Assembly (NCBI GenBank): GCA_963978545.1
Contig: OZ021731.1
Span: 56,655,242-56,719,241 of the forward strand
Direction: 5' to 3'
From: Linyphia triangularis
Taxonomy: Eukaryota > Arthropoda > Arachnida > Araneae > Linyphiidae
Length of the DNA: 64,000 nucleotides
In this document: positions 1 through 12,210 of the stretch, one piece after another
Layout of the letters: every line of letters begins with the position of its first letter
Numbering within the stretch: the first letter of the stretch is position 1
Notes under the pieces: model-generated
The model's input: only the letters and a program-made list of their open reading frames with translations
Databases searched by the model: none
What the model was told of the DNA's origin: nothing
Made by a program: the position numbers and the translations under genes

Positions 1-56
1 GAAAAACAGCAAACAATGAAAACATTTGTGAACTTCAAATTTGTAGCATCACATGA
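1..56 (+). CDS. Possible partial upstream exon of the Ser/Asp/Glu-rich gene
   Basis: The first 56 bases are open in the frame that reads TFVNFKFVASH and stop at a good splice donor (GTAAGG at 57). The reading resembles FTNFKFEVSSS in the next exon, and a phase-2 join to an acceptor at 758-759 would keep the frame. The similarity suggests a repeated exon module. The stretch is short and cut by the window edge, so this is tentative. Confidence 0.3.
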   Translation, partial: KTANNENICELQICSIT

Positions 57-759
57 GTAAGGTCTCATACGTGGAAAAAAAAATCGTAATATGAGAACTG
101 AAATGAACAGTTTTAATATGTTTGTGTTTACATTTAAAAAAAAAAATCCATCTTCTTTCTTCTGTTTTGCATTGTTGATATCAAAACATTTGATTTTTGA
201 TGATATTATTTATTATTATTGACTTATTCTTCAAATATTTCTTTATTATTTAAGATTGATTAGCTTTTTTAACACGGAGATATCAAAGAATGGAAAATTA
301 TTTTTCCCTTTTCCTTCTGATTTGGAAGTTACTGAAACAAGAATTTTTTTCTTAATTTAAAATAAAATAAAACTTTATAAAAATCATTTTATGGTACATT
401 AATTTACTTTCTATGTTCGTGTTAGTAAAATTCATATAGGTTATTATTATTATTTTTTTTTTTTTTTTATGATTTGATTTCCTGAGTCATGGAAAATTAT
501 TTGCTTCAGTCTTGAAAAGTCATGGATTTGTGACATTTTATTTTGGCAAAAACCCTGTATATTTAAATTGCTATTAAAAACTTATTTCTGTATTTCCTAT
601 TTAAAAAAATGTATTGTGTAAAACATAGAAATTCCATAGACACAAAAATAAACTTTCTAGTTTAATTATCACATGTTATTCCCCCAGTCAACCTCTTAAA
701 AATCAGATTTCTGGTTTTCATCGGCAATGCGTTAATTAAATTTAACCCTTATAGCTGAG

Positions 760-2814
760 CAATGTAATGCCGTCTACATCCGAAAGTATTCCCGATTCTG
801 CTGAAGATGATGAGTTTACAAACTTCAAATTCGAGGTCTCATCTTCAGACGAGAGTGAACAGGAAGACCAAGGTGTGATCTCTGGCAATCATTCAGAACT
901 GTTGGAGAAGATCAACAATACTGAAGTAAAAAATTTACAACATTTGTAGTTTCTTATAATTTAACACCAATCTAATTTGAGGGTTTCAGGGGATCATCTA
1001 AGTCTGTTTTCAGAAATTGAGCTGAGAGAGCCATCTGCTTGCATTTTTAAAGTAGTTTAAGATGTTATTTTCATTCAAGGGAAGATTAGGGAGAGTTGAG
1101 AATGCCAATAAATATATAAGGTAGTTTAAAACATTTTAAAACCTTTTAATTATTTCAGCATAATAGCATATTTAAAAATGTTCTAAATATTCTAGGATTA
1201 TCAAATGGTGTGTATCCATGGCACTGGATTTTAGGACATAATTCACTAATTGGATTCCACTGGGAAAAAAAAAATTGCAAAAGCATGCAGATTTTAAAAA
1301 AAAAAAAAAAAAAAAAGCAGGGAGGTATTATTTTCAAAGGAAAGCGGCTGGAAGGGCGAGCATTTTAGGAAAAATGGTGTAGCGCCCTTATAAAAAACCT
1401 AGGTTGAACACTTGTTACTGATTGTTAAAAAAATTTCAGTAAATAAACTGACTGTTTAACTTATTTCTAATTTTAAGTTATTGGCAAAAAAAATTGCCAA
1501 ACAAATTTTAATCCTTTTAATGTGCCAAATTTGGTAAGACTGTATTGATTAAGCAAACAGGCCTTTCTGAAAGAAAGAAAAAAAATTCCATGTGCATACA
1601 AGGCCTCATTTTGTATAACTATATAGTTTATTTTGATTTTGAACTTTTAGACCTATTGGCAAAATCAACAGATTTCTTAAGAATTATGAAATGTTCAAAT
1701 TAGATACAGTTATTCCTTTTGAATTTGATTTTATTAAGAAAAAATTACCTATTCTTGTGTTTTGCTGAAAACTGAAAAATTGTCAATCTTTTTTGTGGTG
1801 ACCCATTATCATGCCTTCCCTGTTCATATCAAATTGTAATTTTTTTTATTCTTGGAAATTATTTCAATTTAGTAATTCCTATTTTTTGCCCTTTTAGTCA
1901 ACTGCTTCGACAAATGGAGGTGCTTCACTTGATATGGAAAACAGCCCTTCCTTTGTAATAAATAACTCTGACTTTGAAACGTCATCTTCTGAAGAAAATG
2001 AACACTCAAAAAGTGCTCAAGAAAATAAACATTTTGAAATTAACTGTAATTATACAAATAGCATTAATGAAAATGAAATGGAAGACAGGTTTGAACAAAG
2101 AGGCAATGTTACTCCTCAAAATAAAGCCAAGTTTCCCAGTGATTTTAATAACTCATCTTTTAAAAATCATGAAAAACAAATGACAACTGTAAATACATAT
2201 AAAGAAATATTGTCTCCTCCTGAACACCAAGGTGTTTCTTTTGATTTGGAAAACAATCCTTTAATTGTAATTAGTGACTTTTATGTAGATAATCAAAATG
2301 AAATGGAGGAGGATGTGATTGAACAAAGAGACAATGTTCATCAAAGAAAAGCTAATTTTACCAGTGATTTTAATGACTTGTTTTTTAAAAATCATGAAAA
2401 TCAAATAAATATATCGAAAAATGTAAGTCGACATCAGGAAAAGCAAGGTGAATCTATGAGTATCTTTAATGCTTCGTCTTCTGAACATAGTGACAATTCT
2501 AAGCAATGTGCAAACACATCCAGAGATTATTTGTACCAGAAAGAAAGAGAGATCACCGAAGAAACCAGTAGTAGCAGCTGTAGTTTAGACTGTGGTTTTT
2601 CAAACTATCCAGAAGTAAGTAGTATTTTAAAATTGAATTAATAGTAAGTTTAGATGAAAAAGTAGCTCATATTGGACATAATGTTGATTAATAATAATAA
2701 ATATCTTGAGAATATCATAAATTTGTACTTGTTATTCTATATACTTATGTAATGTAAGGGAAATGTTGAATTGTGTGTGGTATGAAATAGATATTGGTCT
2801 TTTATTTGACCTTA

Positions 2815-2861
<47 letters not shown>

Positions 2862-5800
2862 GTTAAAAAAAGTTTATTAGTGGTCAATACTTCTTCGAAC
2901 AAATTTGCCATGGCCAAATTTGATATCCAAGGTTAATACGAGGCCAGAAAAAAATGTGTGCAATTCCAATTTCTTGAAAATGCTAGATAATTGTGGCAAA
3001 CCTTTAAGTCCAATTTTTTCATCCTTTAGAATGATGTAAAAAGTATTTTCAATGTTTGCCAGAATTTCTTTTTAACTTCTAAACTGCACTAATGCAATGG
3101 GAAGTTTATAAAAAAAGCTTTGGCCACCTATCTGTCCAATATCAACATTCGAGATAAAACTATAAATGCTACAGACTTTAAATGAAAGATCTTGCTACAA
3201 TGTGTCTCTGTTCTAAAATTCATCCGCAAGTACTGGTAATGCTGACCAGAAGCGATCATGTAATGACCATCTCCCTCACTGCTGGTAGCTGGCAGACCTC
3301 TAACGCTACTGTGTGCAGTATTTATTTACAGTTGAAATTTGAATATTCGTTTTATTAATAATGATATTGTAGTGTTCATTTTATACTTCATTTTCTCGGA
3401 AAAAAGAAGTGGCAATTTAATTTCATCGATTCCCAGTTTACGAAAATTTGTGGCAACAGTGGATTAGGATCATATCCTAGCAAGATTTTTAAATTTATTT
3501 AGATTCTGCTTCATCGTTTTATTAGTAAGCATTTTGCTCGACTTCTAGGTTGAAAGTTTTTAGGTTGAAAAAAAAAAGCTGTACCAATTATATTTCCAAG
3601 ACATACCCACCACATGAAGTACCACCACCCAGTTACAAGTAATAAACGAACATTGATCAGGAAAAATCAAGGATATAATAGTAGAAAATAAGAAGCTCTG
3701 TTCTAAAAAAAGTTTGTACCTTTGCCAGTGGTATTTTGCATATAATCTTCAGATGAAGGGTTCGATAATATATTTTGTTCAAAATTTTCTGTATGTATGA
3801 TGGATGTCATATATGTCATGTGAAATCTTGAAGTCAAATAATTAATATAATACTATTTTCTAAAAACTAATTTGAATATTTTATTTAGTGCAGGGGTCGC
3901 AGACGTCCTATATGTCCTATAAATCCTATATTTTTTAAAAAATCGGCAAAAACGTCCTATATTTTACAATTGTCCTATATATCCTATATTTCTATATTGA
4001 TTCGATCCATATTTTCTTCGAATTCGTAATAATGGCGTTGATCGTTGCCATTTTTTATATTTTGGATTCTTCGGCGCGATCGTAAGTGAAAAAACCCTGA
4101 CAAAAGCGATGTTTTTAACGGCGGCGTTTTATCTCTTGTGACGTCACGTGCTAGATAACCTAAAACTCAACTCTACTGGACCGGCGGGAGTTGTAAAGTG
4201 TAAACATGTGAACTTTTCCATAGCACGCGGTCTTGAATTTCAGATTTGTTTTCTCTTCCAACGTAGTAAATTAATTGGTTATAATACCTAGAGAGATGCA
4301 GCAACAAAACTCTGCCTCGAGAAAAACGGATGAAAACAACTTGTGATTAACTTGCAGGACTACTATAGAACATTTTGAGTGCTCAGTCAATAGTTGATAA
4401 AGAAAACAAAAGGGTTAAGATTTACTGTATGATGTCGGATGGAGATTTTTTTTATTCCAAATCCGATACGGATTCTGCGCAACGAATTGTTTACATAAAA
4501 CCGCGCCTAATTATGACAACCATAGGCAGTTCTCTTGCTCTTAAAAAAATGGCAGGGCTGCCATTTTTTGTTAATCACCGTCAAATCACCGTGGCGCAGA
4601 ATCGGTGCCGGATTCGGAATATTAGCCACGATTTTTTCATAAAAGTCGTCAAAATTGAAAATGACGTCAATATGTTGTGTTGTCAAATCCAAACGGTCAC
4701 TAGGGTTTCCGGAAAACCAAGTCCCCGGTTCGCCACATTCGGCGCTAAATCTCCCAATTTTCGCCGCCAATCCAACCAACACTAAATAATAAATCTGAAC
4801 CAACAAAAGACTGCAAACAGAGATAAAAAGAAAATACTTAAAGAAATTGGAGCAGTTCAATCAGTTATAGATGCTGGGGGAAGCAAAAGACTCAAGATTG
4901 CAAATAATGTAATTAATAAAACTTCATTTAGGAATTTAATATTGAGACAATAACGGATGACATATTCATAATCAGTCGATTTCTTTTTTTAAAGGTGTGT
5001 TTTGATTCTCTTAAATACAATATAACGCATATATAAATGTATAACGAGTTAATTTTTAAGTTCAGTAGCAACTGCGTGCATTTATTTGATGTTTTAAATT
5101 GTCCTATATTTTTTTAAAAAATATTCTATATATTCTTATTTTGTCACTTTGACCCCTGTTAGTGCGACATTTTAAACTGAAAATTATGTAACATTTTGCA
5201 AAGCAAAAGTTTTTTAATAATTATAGAAATTGCTCTTCCTTCTTGAGACCAGTAGTTATTCTTTCCTTAACTTCTGCATTATTCTCATGCCTTCTGTTTC
5301 AGTGGGGAGGAAATGTTTTCAATCGATGAACATCAATTTTTGTTTTAAAATGTAAAAGTGCATTTGATAAAATTAATATGAATTTGAACATTTGCAGTAA
5401 CAGGGGAATGAACATTTTGAAGTAAATATTAGCAACATTTATTTATAAAAATTTGTGTCCAATATGTATTGTATACTTGTATTATTGAATAATTTATGTA
5501 AAAATTGTTTTATCACTCTTCTTGAAATCATTCTTTAATATGTTATGTAATTTAGAAGTATGTAACTAATAAAGTTTTCTGTATGTTCCATTTTGTTTTG
5601 AAAGATTTAATATACTTTTAAATCTTATAGTATTAGTTGCCGTTAACATAGTGTTGTTAGTATATTATGTATATTCCTGCACTGTTCTATAAGTGAATTT
5701 ATATATAGTAATTCATATCTTAACAGTTTAGAATTTTACAAAATAATTAAAATAAATAGTAGATTAAGGTTATATTAAAGAAATTTGAAAATGGAATTTA

Positions 5801-8800
5801 TCTTATATTATTAATAAGCAGTTTAACATTTGTTTTATTTATAGAAAATAGTATATATAGCCTTTCAAGCAAAATTTTGGAGGCTAATCATTGAACTTTA
5901 AGGAGTCTTAAAAACTGTAAAGAGTTTGAGTTTTTAAGATGAACATTGAACTTTTAAAAATAACTTTATGCTATGCTTACTCTTACCCTAATCTTATGAA
6001 TTCAATATTGAAAATAAAAATTCTCTTATTGGTTTATTTTTTAATTAAAATCATTTCTTGCTGTATACCTAGATTATATGTTTAAATAAGTTTATTACTG
6101 AATAATTTCATGTGTTTTATTTTTAATTAAAAAATAATCTTATTACTGTTAAGTAAGCTTTAACCTAATTGAATTCAGAGTTTTGTGTTTAAAGGAAGTC
6201 CTAGTAAGGATCATTCCCTATACTCGCTATGTTACAATCTTCTAGCCCAGTTCATTTACTTCAAAACTTGAAAATTGGTGAGTAGGTACAAAAATGATCT
6301 CCTAAAGAAATGACATTAATTTAGAGTGGCCACAGAACTGGGAAATCAGGGAAATGCCAGGGAACTTTCTGGTTCGAGAAAAAATCATTGAAATGTCTGG
6401 GAATTTTGTAAAAATTATCGAAAATGGGGGAAGTTTTCTATCATTGTTTAAGGTGAGCCGTTCATCTGTATTTTGGTGCTATTTACCCGGATAATTGTGG
6501 TTGTAATCGTTGGAAGTATAATGTTATAGAATAATTTCAACTTTTCATTACCACCAAAACTATTTGAAAAAATTGGCCTTTTAACTCTTTAGCATACATG
6601 TTCTGTTTGATCAAAGTTTCTACACATGTGGAAAAGTTGGAGAAATTTAAAAAAAAGTTTGCTGTAAAATCAGGAAACTTTTTTTTTTTCCTGAATTTTG
6701 TGTCTACCCTGTTAATTGCTTTCATTTAATGTATCTCTATATATATAAGGCAGAGCCCTCACTCATCACTAATTCTCCCACATGTCCACAACTCTGAAAA
6801 TTGGTACACATAGCAATGGTAAACATAGAAAAAGTAAGCTATTCCGATCTCGATTAAACCACTTTAAGGGGTTCAACGTTCTAAACGAGGGATATTCGAA
6901 TGTCCCATTTCCCATTTGGTCACAACTCTGAAAATTGGTGCATGTATTAACAATGGTAAACATAGAAAAAGTAAGCTATTCCGGTAGCGATTAACCCATT
7001 TTAAGGGGTTGAAAAGGGGTTAAACGAAGTAAGCTATTCCAATCTCGATTAACTCGCTTTAAGTGGTCTGAAAGGGGTTAAACGTTCCAAAAGAGGGATA
7101 TTTGAATGTCCCACTTCCCATTTAGTCACAACTCTGAAAATAGGGGCAAATGACAACAAAGACAAATATAGAAAAAGTAAGCTATTCCGATCTCGATTAA
7201 CCCACTTTAAGTGGTTGAAAAGGAGTTAAACGTTCCAAACAAGGGATATTCGAATGTCCCACTTCCCATTTGATCACAATTCTAAAAACTAGTACAAATG
7301 TTAATAAATGTAGTAAAATTAAGTTATTCCTATCTCGATTAACCCACCTTAAGTGGTCGAAAAGGGGTTAAACGTTCCAAACGAGGGATATTCGAATGTC
7401 CCACTTCCCATTTAGGCACAATTCTGAAAATTTGTGCAAATGACAAAAAAAGACAAATATAGAAAAAGTAAGCTATTTCGATTGTGATTAACCCACTTTA
7501 AAGGGTCGAAAAGGGGTTAAACGTTCCAAACGAAGGATATTCGAATGTCCCACTTCCCATTTGGTCACAACTCTGAAAATTGGTGCAAATGACAACAATG
7601 CCAAACATAGAAAAAGTAAGTTATTCCGATCTCGATTAACCCTCTTTAAGAGGTGGAAAAGGGGTTAAACTTTCCAAACGAGGGATATTCGAATGCCCCA
7701 CTACCCACATAGTCACAACATTGAAATTTGGTGCAAATGACAAAAAATCCAAACATAAAAAAAGTAAGCTATTCCGATCAAGATTAACCATCATAAAGGG
7801 GTTAAATGTTCCAAACGAGGGTTATCCAAAATGACCCACTTCCAATGTTATCACAATTCTGAATGTGCAAATGTTACGAAGAGAAAATATCGAATAAATT
7901 AGTTAAAAATTAGTTATTAGTTAAAATTATTAAAAATATCCAAAGGGTTCTAAACGAGGGATATTCCAATATATTCTCTATTATTAATTTTGGAAAAAAT
8001 ATCAACAAAGGAAAGTTCCTATTTTGATAATTCAAATTGTCGGGATCGAAATGGAAGCAAGCGTCTGAAGTGTAAAATAAATGAACGTCTTTTGATTGCT
8101 AAAATGCAAATGGTAAAATTTCATAGCGCAGCACGGGTATTCAGCTAGTCTATTATAAATGAAAATTAAAAAAGCAAAAAACTATTGCTGGTAATGCCAC
8201 TTCATATGCATTGACGTAAGGATTTCAAATATAGAATAAAATTTATTAGACGCTATTTCTGAATTTTTAATTTATGTCATTTCATTAAGTAATCATCTTC
8301 GTACCAACTCACCAAATTTCGAGGTTTTGTACAAAGTAGTTTCTAAATGAACTTGGATAGAAAATTGTATCATAGCAAGTATAGGGAATGATTCTTACTA
8401 AGACTTCCTCTTAACTGTCAATAAAAAGTTCTTGATTGCATGAATCGTAGAATATATCTATACTCATTTTCTAAGTTAAGAAATGCAAAATAAAAATCAA
8501 CGGTCAAAACTTTTCTTTTCCAGAAAAACTTAATGACTAAGCTACTAAAAATATATTTTCTTCGCTAATCGGGACCATTTCAACTTCGTTTCCTGAATGT
8601 ATTCAGATAGGAAAGTGTGGGTGTTCATTGTTGCTTAGTGACATATTAGAAGGTTGCCTATTACTGGTTTATGAACTATTGCATCAGTCATGTAAGAGAA
8701 ACATAGAGAAGGTGATCAAGGATAGCCGCATTAGAATGGATTTTCAGTAACCAGTTTTTTTCTTGCCAGGCCTAAATTCACCAACTTGTTTCTGTTTATT

Positions 8801-11461
8801 TAAAAAAGTTAAATTTTGCATGGTTTTTATTATCAGTTGCCATCCTTAATATAGGAATATTTCAGTCATTAAATTTCTTCAAATTGTAAATAAATAAGAA
8901 TTAAAAAACAAGTTTATTACTTTTATAATTAAAAGTGAAAAATAAAATTCTAAGTTAGTTGTTGGATTCTTTATGAAACTTTATTAGTTGGAAAAAAAAA
9001 AATACTCTATTATAAATACTGTGTATTATTTCATACTTTAAATTTTCTTTTGTCTAACTTAAACATGGTTCCCACTGTCATTAAAAGTGCTTACCATTTT
9101 TAACTGGTTTTCCAGGCCTTAAAATTACTTGAAAATGCTTATAGGACCTTAAAAGTTCTTAATTTGTTTTATTCATACACAACACACCAAAATTTGTTGA
9201 TATATTTATATCAAGCATGCATCAACTTGCACATATTTTGGTTTGTATTTCCTGATTGATGGAGTAGAAATCGAATGGTTTCAGTTACACATTCACATTG
9301 TACTCTGAGACGAACATGCGAGATTAATATACGTTTTGCGAGCCAAAAAATCAAAGACCATCATCAAAGTCTGTTTACAAGGCGAAATGCAAATTATGCA
9401 TGAAAGATTTTGACATTAATGCTCTGAGTAAAACTGCTGTAAAGTCTCACACATTAAAGACCTGGTACATGAAAACATTTTTAAAGATCCTTAAGAAATA
9501 ATATTTAGGACTTGGGAAAAGTCATTGGTTTTCAATTAATGATTTTAATAGGAACCCGGTTAAAAACTAAATACAATTTTACGTTTAGTGTAAGAAAGTC
9601 TCAAGGAACCGAAAAGATTTTAATATCTCTTTATTTTAGTAATATATATATAAACGAGTTAATGTGGACCATCACTAACTCGAATAACCAAATAACTCAG
9701 GTAAAGCGAAAATTGTAAATAAAATTAATCCTGTCGATTTCAATATCAAATACATTTAAATATTATTCTGAGACACCACATGCAAATCATATTGTTATAT
9801 GTTAAGAGTTCTTTTACTTAAAAAAGTCTTTAATTGTTTTTGTTTTATATTATTTTGGTGTTTTTTATCAGTAATATTTCACTATATTTTTTTTAAGGAT
9901 AACAGGATTGCTGGTGTCGTTTCTTCTTGTTCTCTGTAAATACTTTCGATAGCTTAGAATCATTTTATATGTAATCGCTTGCTGTTTATCTAATCACGTC
10001 CTCCATGTATGTAGTATATCCTCCATGTTTGTTGGCCCAGATAATGGTAGTTTCATGACTAAATCCAAAAGCACATCCCTAACTTCATAAGTCTTTCCGT
10101 GTTCTGCAATCTATGTATTGATAATTTTCCTCAGCAACTTTATTATGGTGGTTGATTTTAAATCCTCTCATGCCTCAACTATTCAGTATAAACAATGTCT
10201 TTTAGATTAAAATTTTTGAGTCTCGTAGAGATACTTTTACTTTCTTCAATGAGAGCTATTAGTAATTTTTTTTCAGTAATTTCTCTTCATGTTATCCAAA
10301 ACACCTTGACTTAAGCCTGAATTAAGAACCCTGACTTTGAGTGTCAAGATACTCTCCTTTCTAAAGAAGGAGAGTTCAGGGAGGTGCATGGTACAATGAA
10401 AAGTAAAGGACATAGTGTTGGATTTCGTTTTCCTGAGTGTTTGTAAGATCAAGTTTAGAATTTCTTTCTTTAGCTTTAAAAATGAAAAATATAGAACGAA
10501 GAAAGAAGATAATGTTAGAAGTTGGAGAGGGATAGCTCGGTTAAAGCAGATTTTATAATCAGGGATTTTATGTACATTTAATTTTAAATTAATAATTCAC
10601 CACACTTTAAATTTCTTTCTAAATTTCATTTATGATAGAAAACTACAAAATTTTGTAGAGCTTTGTTTGTCTGAATATTATTATTTTCTTTTTTAGGCAA
10701 TTGTATTAAAGTTACCTCTTCGACTCAGTATCAAAAGAACCACATCTGCTAATAAACCAGGTCCCTCCATTCATTCATCAACGGATACAGTAGCACAAAA
10801 TATTAGTGATATTTCTGCTGGTGTTTGCAAGATTACAGAAGTTACCTCATGTCCCTCTGGTTCGTTCCAAGGTTTCGGAAGTGAATCTATTGTATCTAGC
10901 AATGAAGTTCTACATCCAACTGTAGACATTAATAAGACAAATCAATCTTCTCAGGATACTTCTGTCAGCAGAGATAAACAAGTTGATGATATCTCTACCA
11001 CCAACCATAGTTCAAATGCTGTTCTGATAACCTTTTCTCTTATTGAGAATAAAAGTTTTAAACTTTCCCACTCGGGAAGGATGTATTCCTATAATTCTTT
11101 TATTTCTGTTAAAGATGGTAACCCAAATTCTGGACCAACTCGCTGTGCAGAAATCCATGTAAATGAAGGAACTTCTTCACGTTCGGCTGAAAAATTTGAT
11201 GTGCCAAGCAATGCTGGACATTTTGGACATGACGATGTTTGCCACGCTTGTCCATTAAAATCTGTTGCAAATGAAACCAGCTCTACAGAAACCCTTGTAC
11301 GAAACGAGTTTAAGTTAGTTGCAGAAGAATCAGGAAAAGTAATTGTGCCATTTCATTTGTCAAATTTGTTTGAAGGTCGTTTTTTCATAAAGGATAAGGA
11401 GCAATTGTCAGCTCGAAAAGACGGAGCTTTGTTTCTTAATTGGAGGAAGCACAAATCTTAA
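760..11461 (+). CDS. Acidic Ser/Asp/Glu-rich protein, unrecognised, 3' part of gene (three exons)
   Basis: Exons read 760 (or 755)..925, 1898..2614 and 10697..11461, and the stop is TAA at 11459-11461. The donors (GTAAAA, GTAAGT) and acceptors (CCCTTTTAG, TTTTTTAG) are good, and the second and third joins are both phase 0, leaving about 550 residues open with no stop. I recognise no catalytic domain. The protein is low-complexity and acidic, and the motif F-x-[VTA]-SSS-[DE] recurs in NFKFEVSSSDESE, SDFETSSSEENE and IFNASSSEHSD, resembling CK2-type phosphorylation sites (inference). Exon 2 has a ~75-residue duplicated module (NEMED..EQR.NV..SDFN..FKNHE). PLIVISDF followed by acids resembles a SUMO-interacting motif, which is only a suggestion. 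The last exon has few low-complexity runs until its final residues (GALFLNWRKHKS), which are encoded by a downstream tandem repeat. The 5' end lies outside the window, and the 8.1-kb last intron is full of transposons. Confidence 0.62.
926..1897 (+). other. Intron of the acidic protein gene
   Basis: This 972-bp AT-rich intron has a GTAAAA donor and a CCCTTTTAG acceptor. It contains a poly-A run near 1297-1316 and nothing else that I recognise. Confidence 0.5.
2072..2407 (+). repeat. Coding tandem duplication within exon 2
   Basis: Bases 2072-2182 and 2297-2407 are clearly related copies about 225 bp apart, in the same reading frame. Shared residues include NEMED/NEMEE, EQR.NV, SDFN and FKNHE.Q. 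The copies have diverged but the frame is intact in both, which supports selection on the protein rather than chance. Confidence 0.7.
2615..3890 (+). other. Start of the 8.1-kb last intron of the acidic protein gene
   Basis: A canonical GTAAGT donor opens this intron. The stretch has a short TG run (2814-2829) followed by a ~29-base T run, then unremarkable AT-rich sequence up to the first transposon. Confidence 0.5.
3891..5158 (+). mobile_element. Non-autonomous hAT-like element with 6-bp target duplication, copy 1
   Basis: The ends are CAGGGGTC and GACCCCTG, an 8-bp perfect terminal inverted repeat, flanked by TTAGTG at 3885-3890 and 5159-5164. The subterminal regions are rich in CCTATAT-type motifs. 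A 1.2-kb relative lies inverted at 25503-26727 with its own 6-bp duplication. The terminal sequence resembles hAT elements, but most hAT elements make 8-bp duplications, so the superfamily is inferred. Open frames inside are short and no transposase is recognisable. Confidence 0.8.
6734..8148 (+). mobile_element. Helitron-like element with internal ~148-bp tandem repeats, copy 1
   Basis: The element starts A|TCTCTATATAT and ends ATTCAGCTAG|T, matching the Helitron rule of TC at the 5' end, CTRR at the 3' end, insertion between A and T, and no target duplication. A related element of almost identical length (1416 bp) lies at 53014-54429 with the same ends. The interior has about seven degenerate units of ~148 bp, each with ACTCTGAAAA, AAAGTAAGCTATTCCGAT and GGGATATTCGAATGTCCC. 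No Rep/helicase is encoded, so the element is non-autonomous. The 3' hairpin is weak. Confidence 0.68.
8149..9065 (+). other. Intron sequence with nothing recognised
   Basis: This is AT-rich intron sequence between two transposon-derived stretches. I see no exon-like open frame or repeat structure here. Confidence 0.4.
9066..9490 (+). mobile_element. hAT-type transposon fragment with decayed transposase zinc finger
   Basis: The left part (9066 to about 9165) matches the start of the complete small element at 43734-44145, sharing GGTTCCCAC and the repeated AAAAGTGCTTA / TTGAAAATGCTTA phrases. Further in, bases 9343-9483 read open in one frame and include KCKLCMKDFDINALSKTAVKSH, the C-x2-C...H arrangement of the BED-like finger at the start of hAT transposases; the second histidine is not evident. 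No continuing transposase domain was found, so this is a remnant lying in the host intron. Confidence 0.5.
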
Positions 11462-12210
11462 TAATCTCTAATAAACTAATTGCTTTTTTTTCTCACTCTT
11501 ATGCATGTAAGTATTTTTATATATTTTGTTTAACAAATCATAATGCTAAAATTGCTCATGGCACTAGAATCACTTTGTGATAAATTATCTGGCTTATGGT
11601 GTAAAAATGTGCGCCATAGTTTTGGATCTTTGTTAATTGGAGGAAGCAAAAATCTTAAAATAATGTGGTGTAAAAAAATGACTTTTTCTTCCCGCTGCTT
11701 TTTGTATACAGTATTTTTACATTTTGATCAATGTATCACAATGTTAAAATTGCTCATACCATTATAATTAAGCTCTGGTTGGTGTTAAATGGTTTATGGT
11801 GCAAAAAATCAGAACCATATGTTTAGAGCTTTGTTTGTTAATTGAAGCAAACACAAATCTTAAAATAATTTGGAACAAGCTAGTGCCTTTTTTCCCTCGC
11901 AGTTGTTATGTATATAAGTATTTTTATATTTTGATCAGCATATCACAATGCTAAAATGCTCATGGCACTAGAATGTACTGGATAATATTATATGGTACAA
12001 AAATGTGCACCATAATTTTAGAGCTTTGTTGATTGGAGGAAGTACAAATCTCAAAATAGTCTGCAATAAGCCAGTGTCTTTTTTTGTCATTGCTGTTATG
12101 TATACAGGTATTTTTATATTTTGACTAACACATATCACAATGCTAAAATAGCTCATAGCACTAGAATTAAGTACTGGATTGGATAGTGTTAAATTATATG
12201 TTGATAGTAC
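11426..12210 (+). repeat. ~200-bp tandem repeat array overlapping a gene 3' end
   Basis: The phrase AGAGCTTTGTT..TTAATTGGAGGAAGCAC-AATCTTA recurs at about 11426, 11627, 11828 and 12023 (spacings 201, 201 and 195). The first unit is partial (about 75 bp upstream of the conserved block of unit 2). Units 2 to 4 also share GTATTTTTATATTTTGAT, CACAATGCTAAAATTGCTCAT and GCACTAGAAT. Unit 1 supplies the last codons, stop and AATAAA of the upstream gene. Confidence 0.85.
11470..11475 (+). terminator. Polyadenylation signal AATAAA of the acidic protein gene
   Basis: AATAAA begins only nine bases after the TAA stop. It is present in the first repeat unit and absent at the matching place of the later units, so use of this signal would give a very short 3' UTR. 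Confidence 0.45.

Noticed and set aside
4375..4860. Overlapping open frames of 136 (+) and 117 (-) codons, with a related frame at 25715-25963
   Set aside because: They lie in the two copies of the 6-bp-duplication transposon. The shared protein similarity simply follows shared DNA, stops fall in different places, and no domain is visible.
6780..7860. Spaced direct repeats suggestive of a CRISPR-like array
   Set aside because: Units are ~148 bp, degenerate throughout and inside a eukaryotic Helitron-like element, without short conserved repeats and unique spacers.
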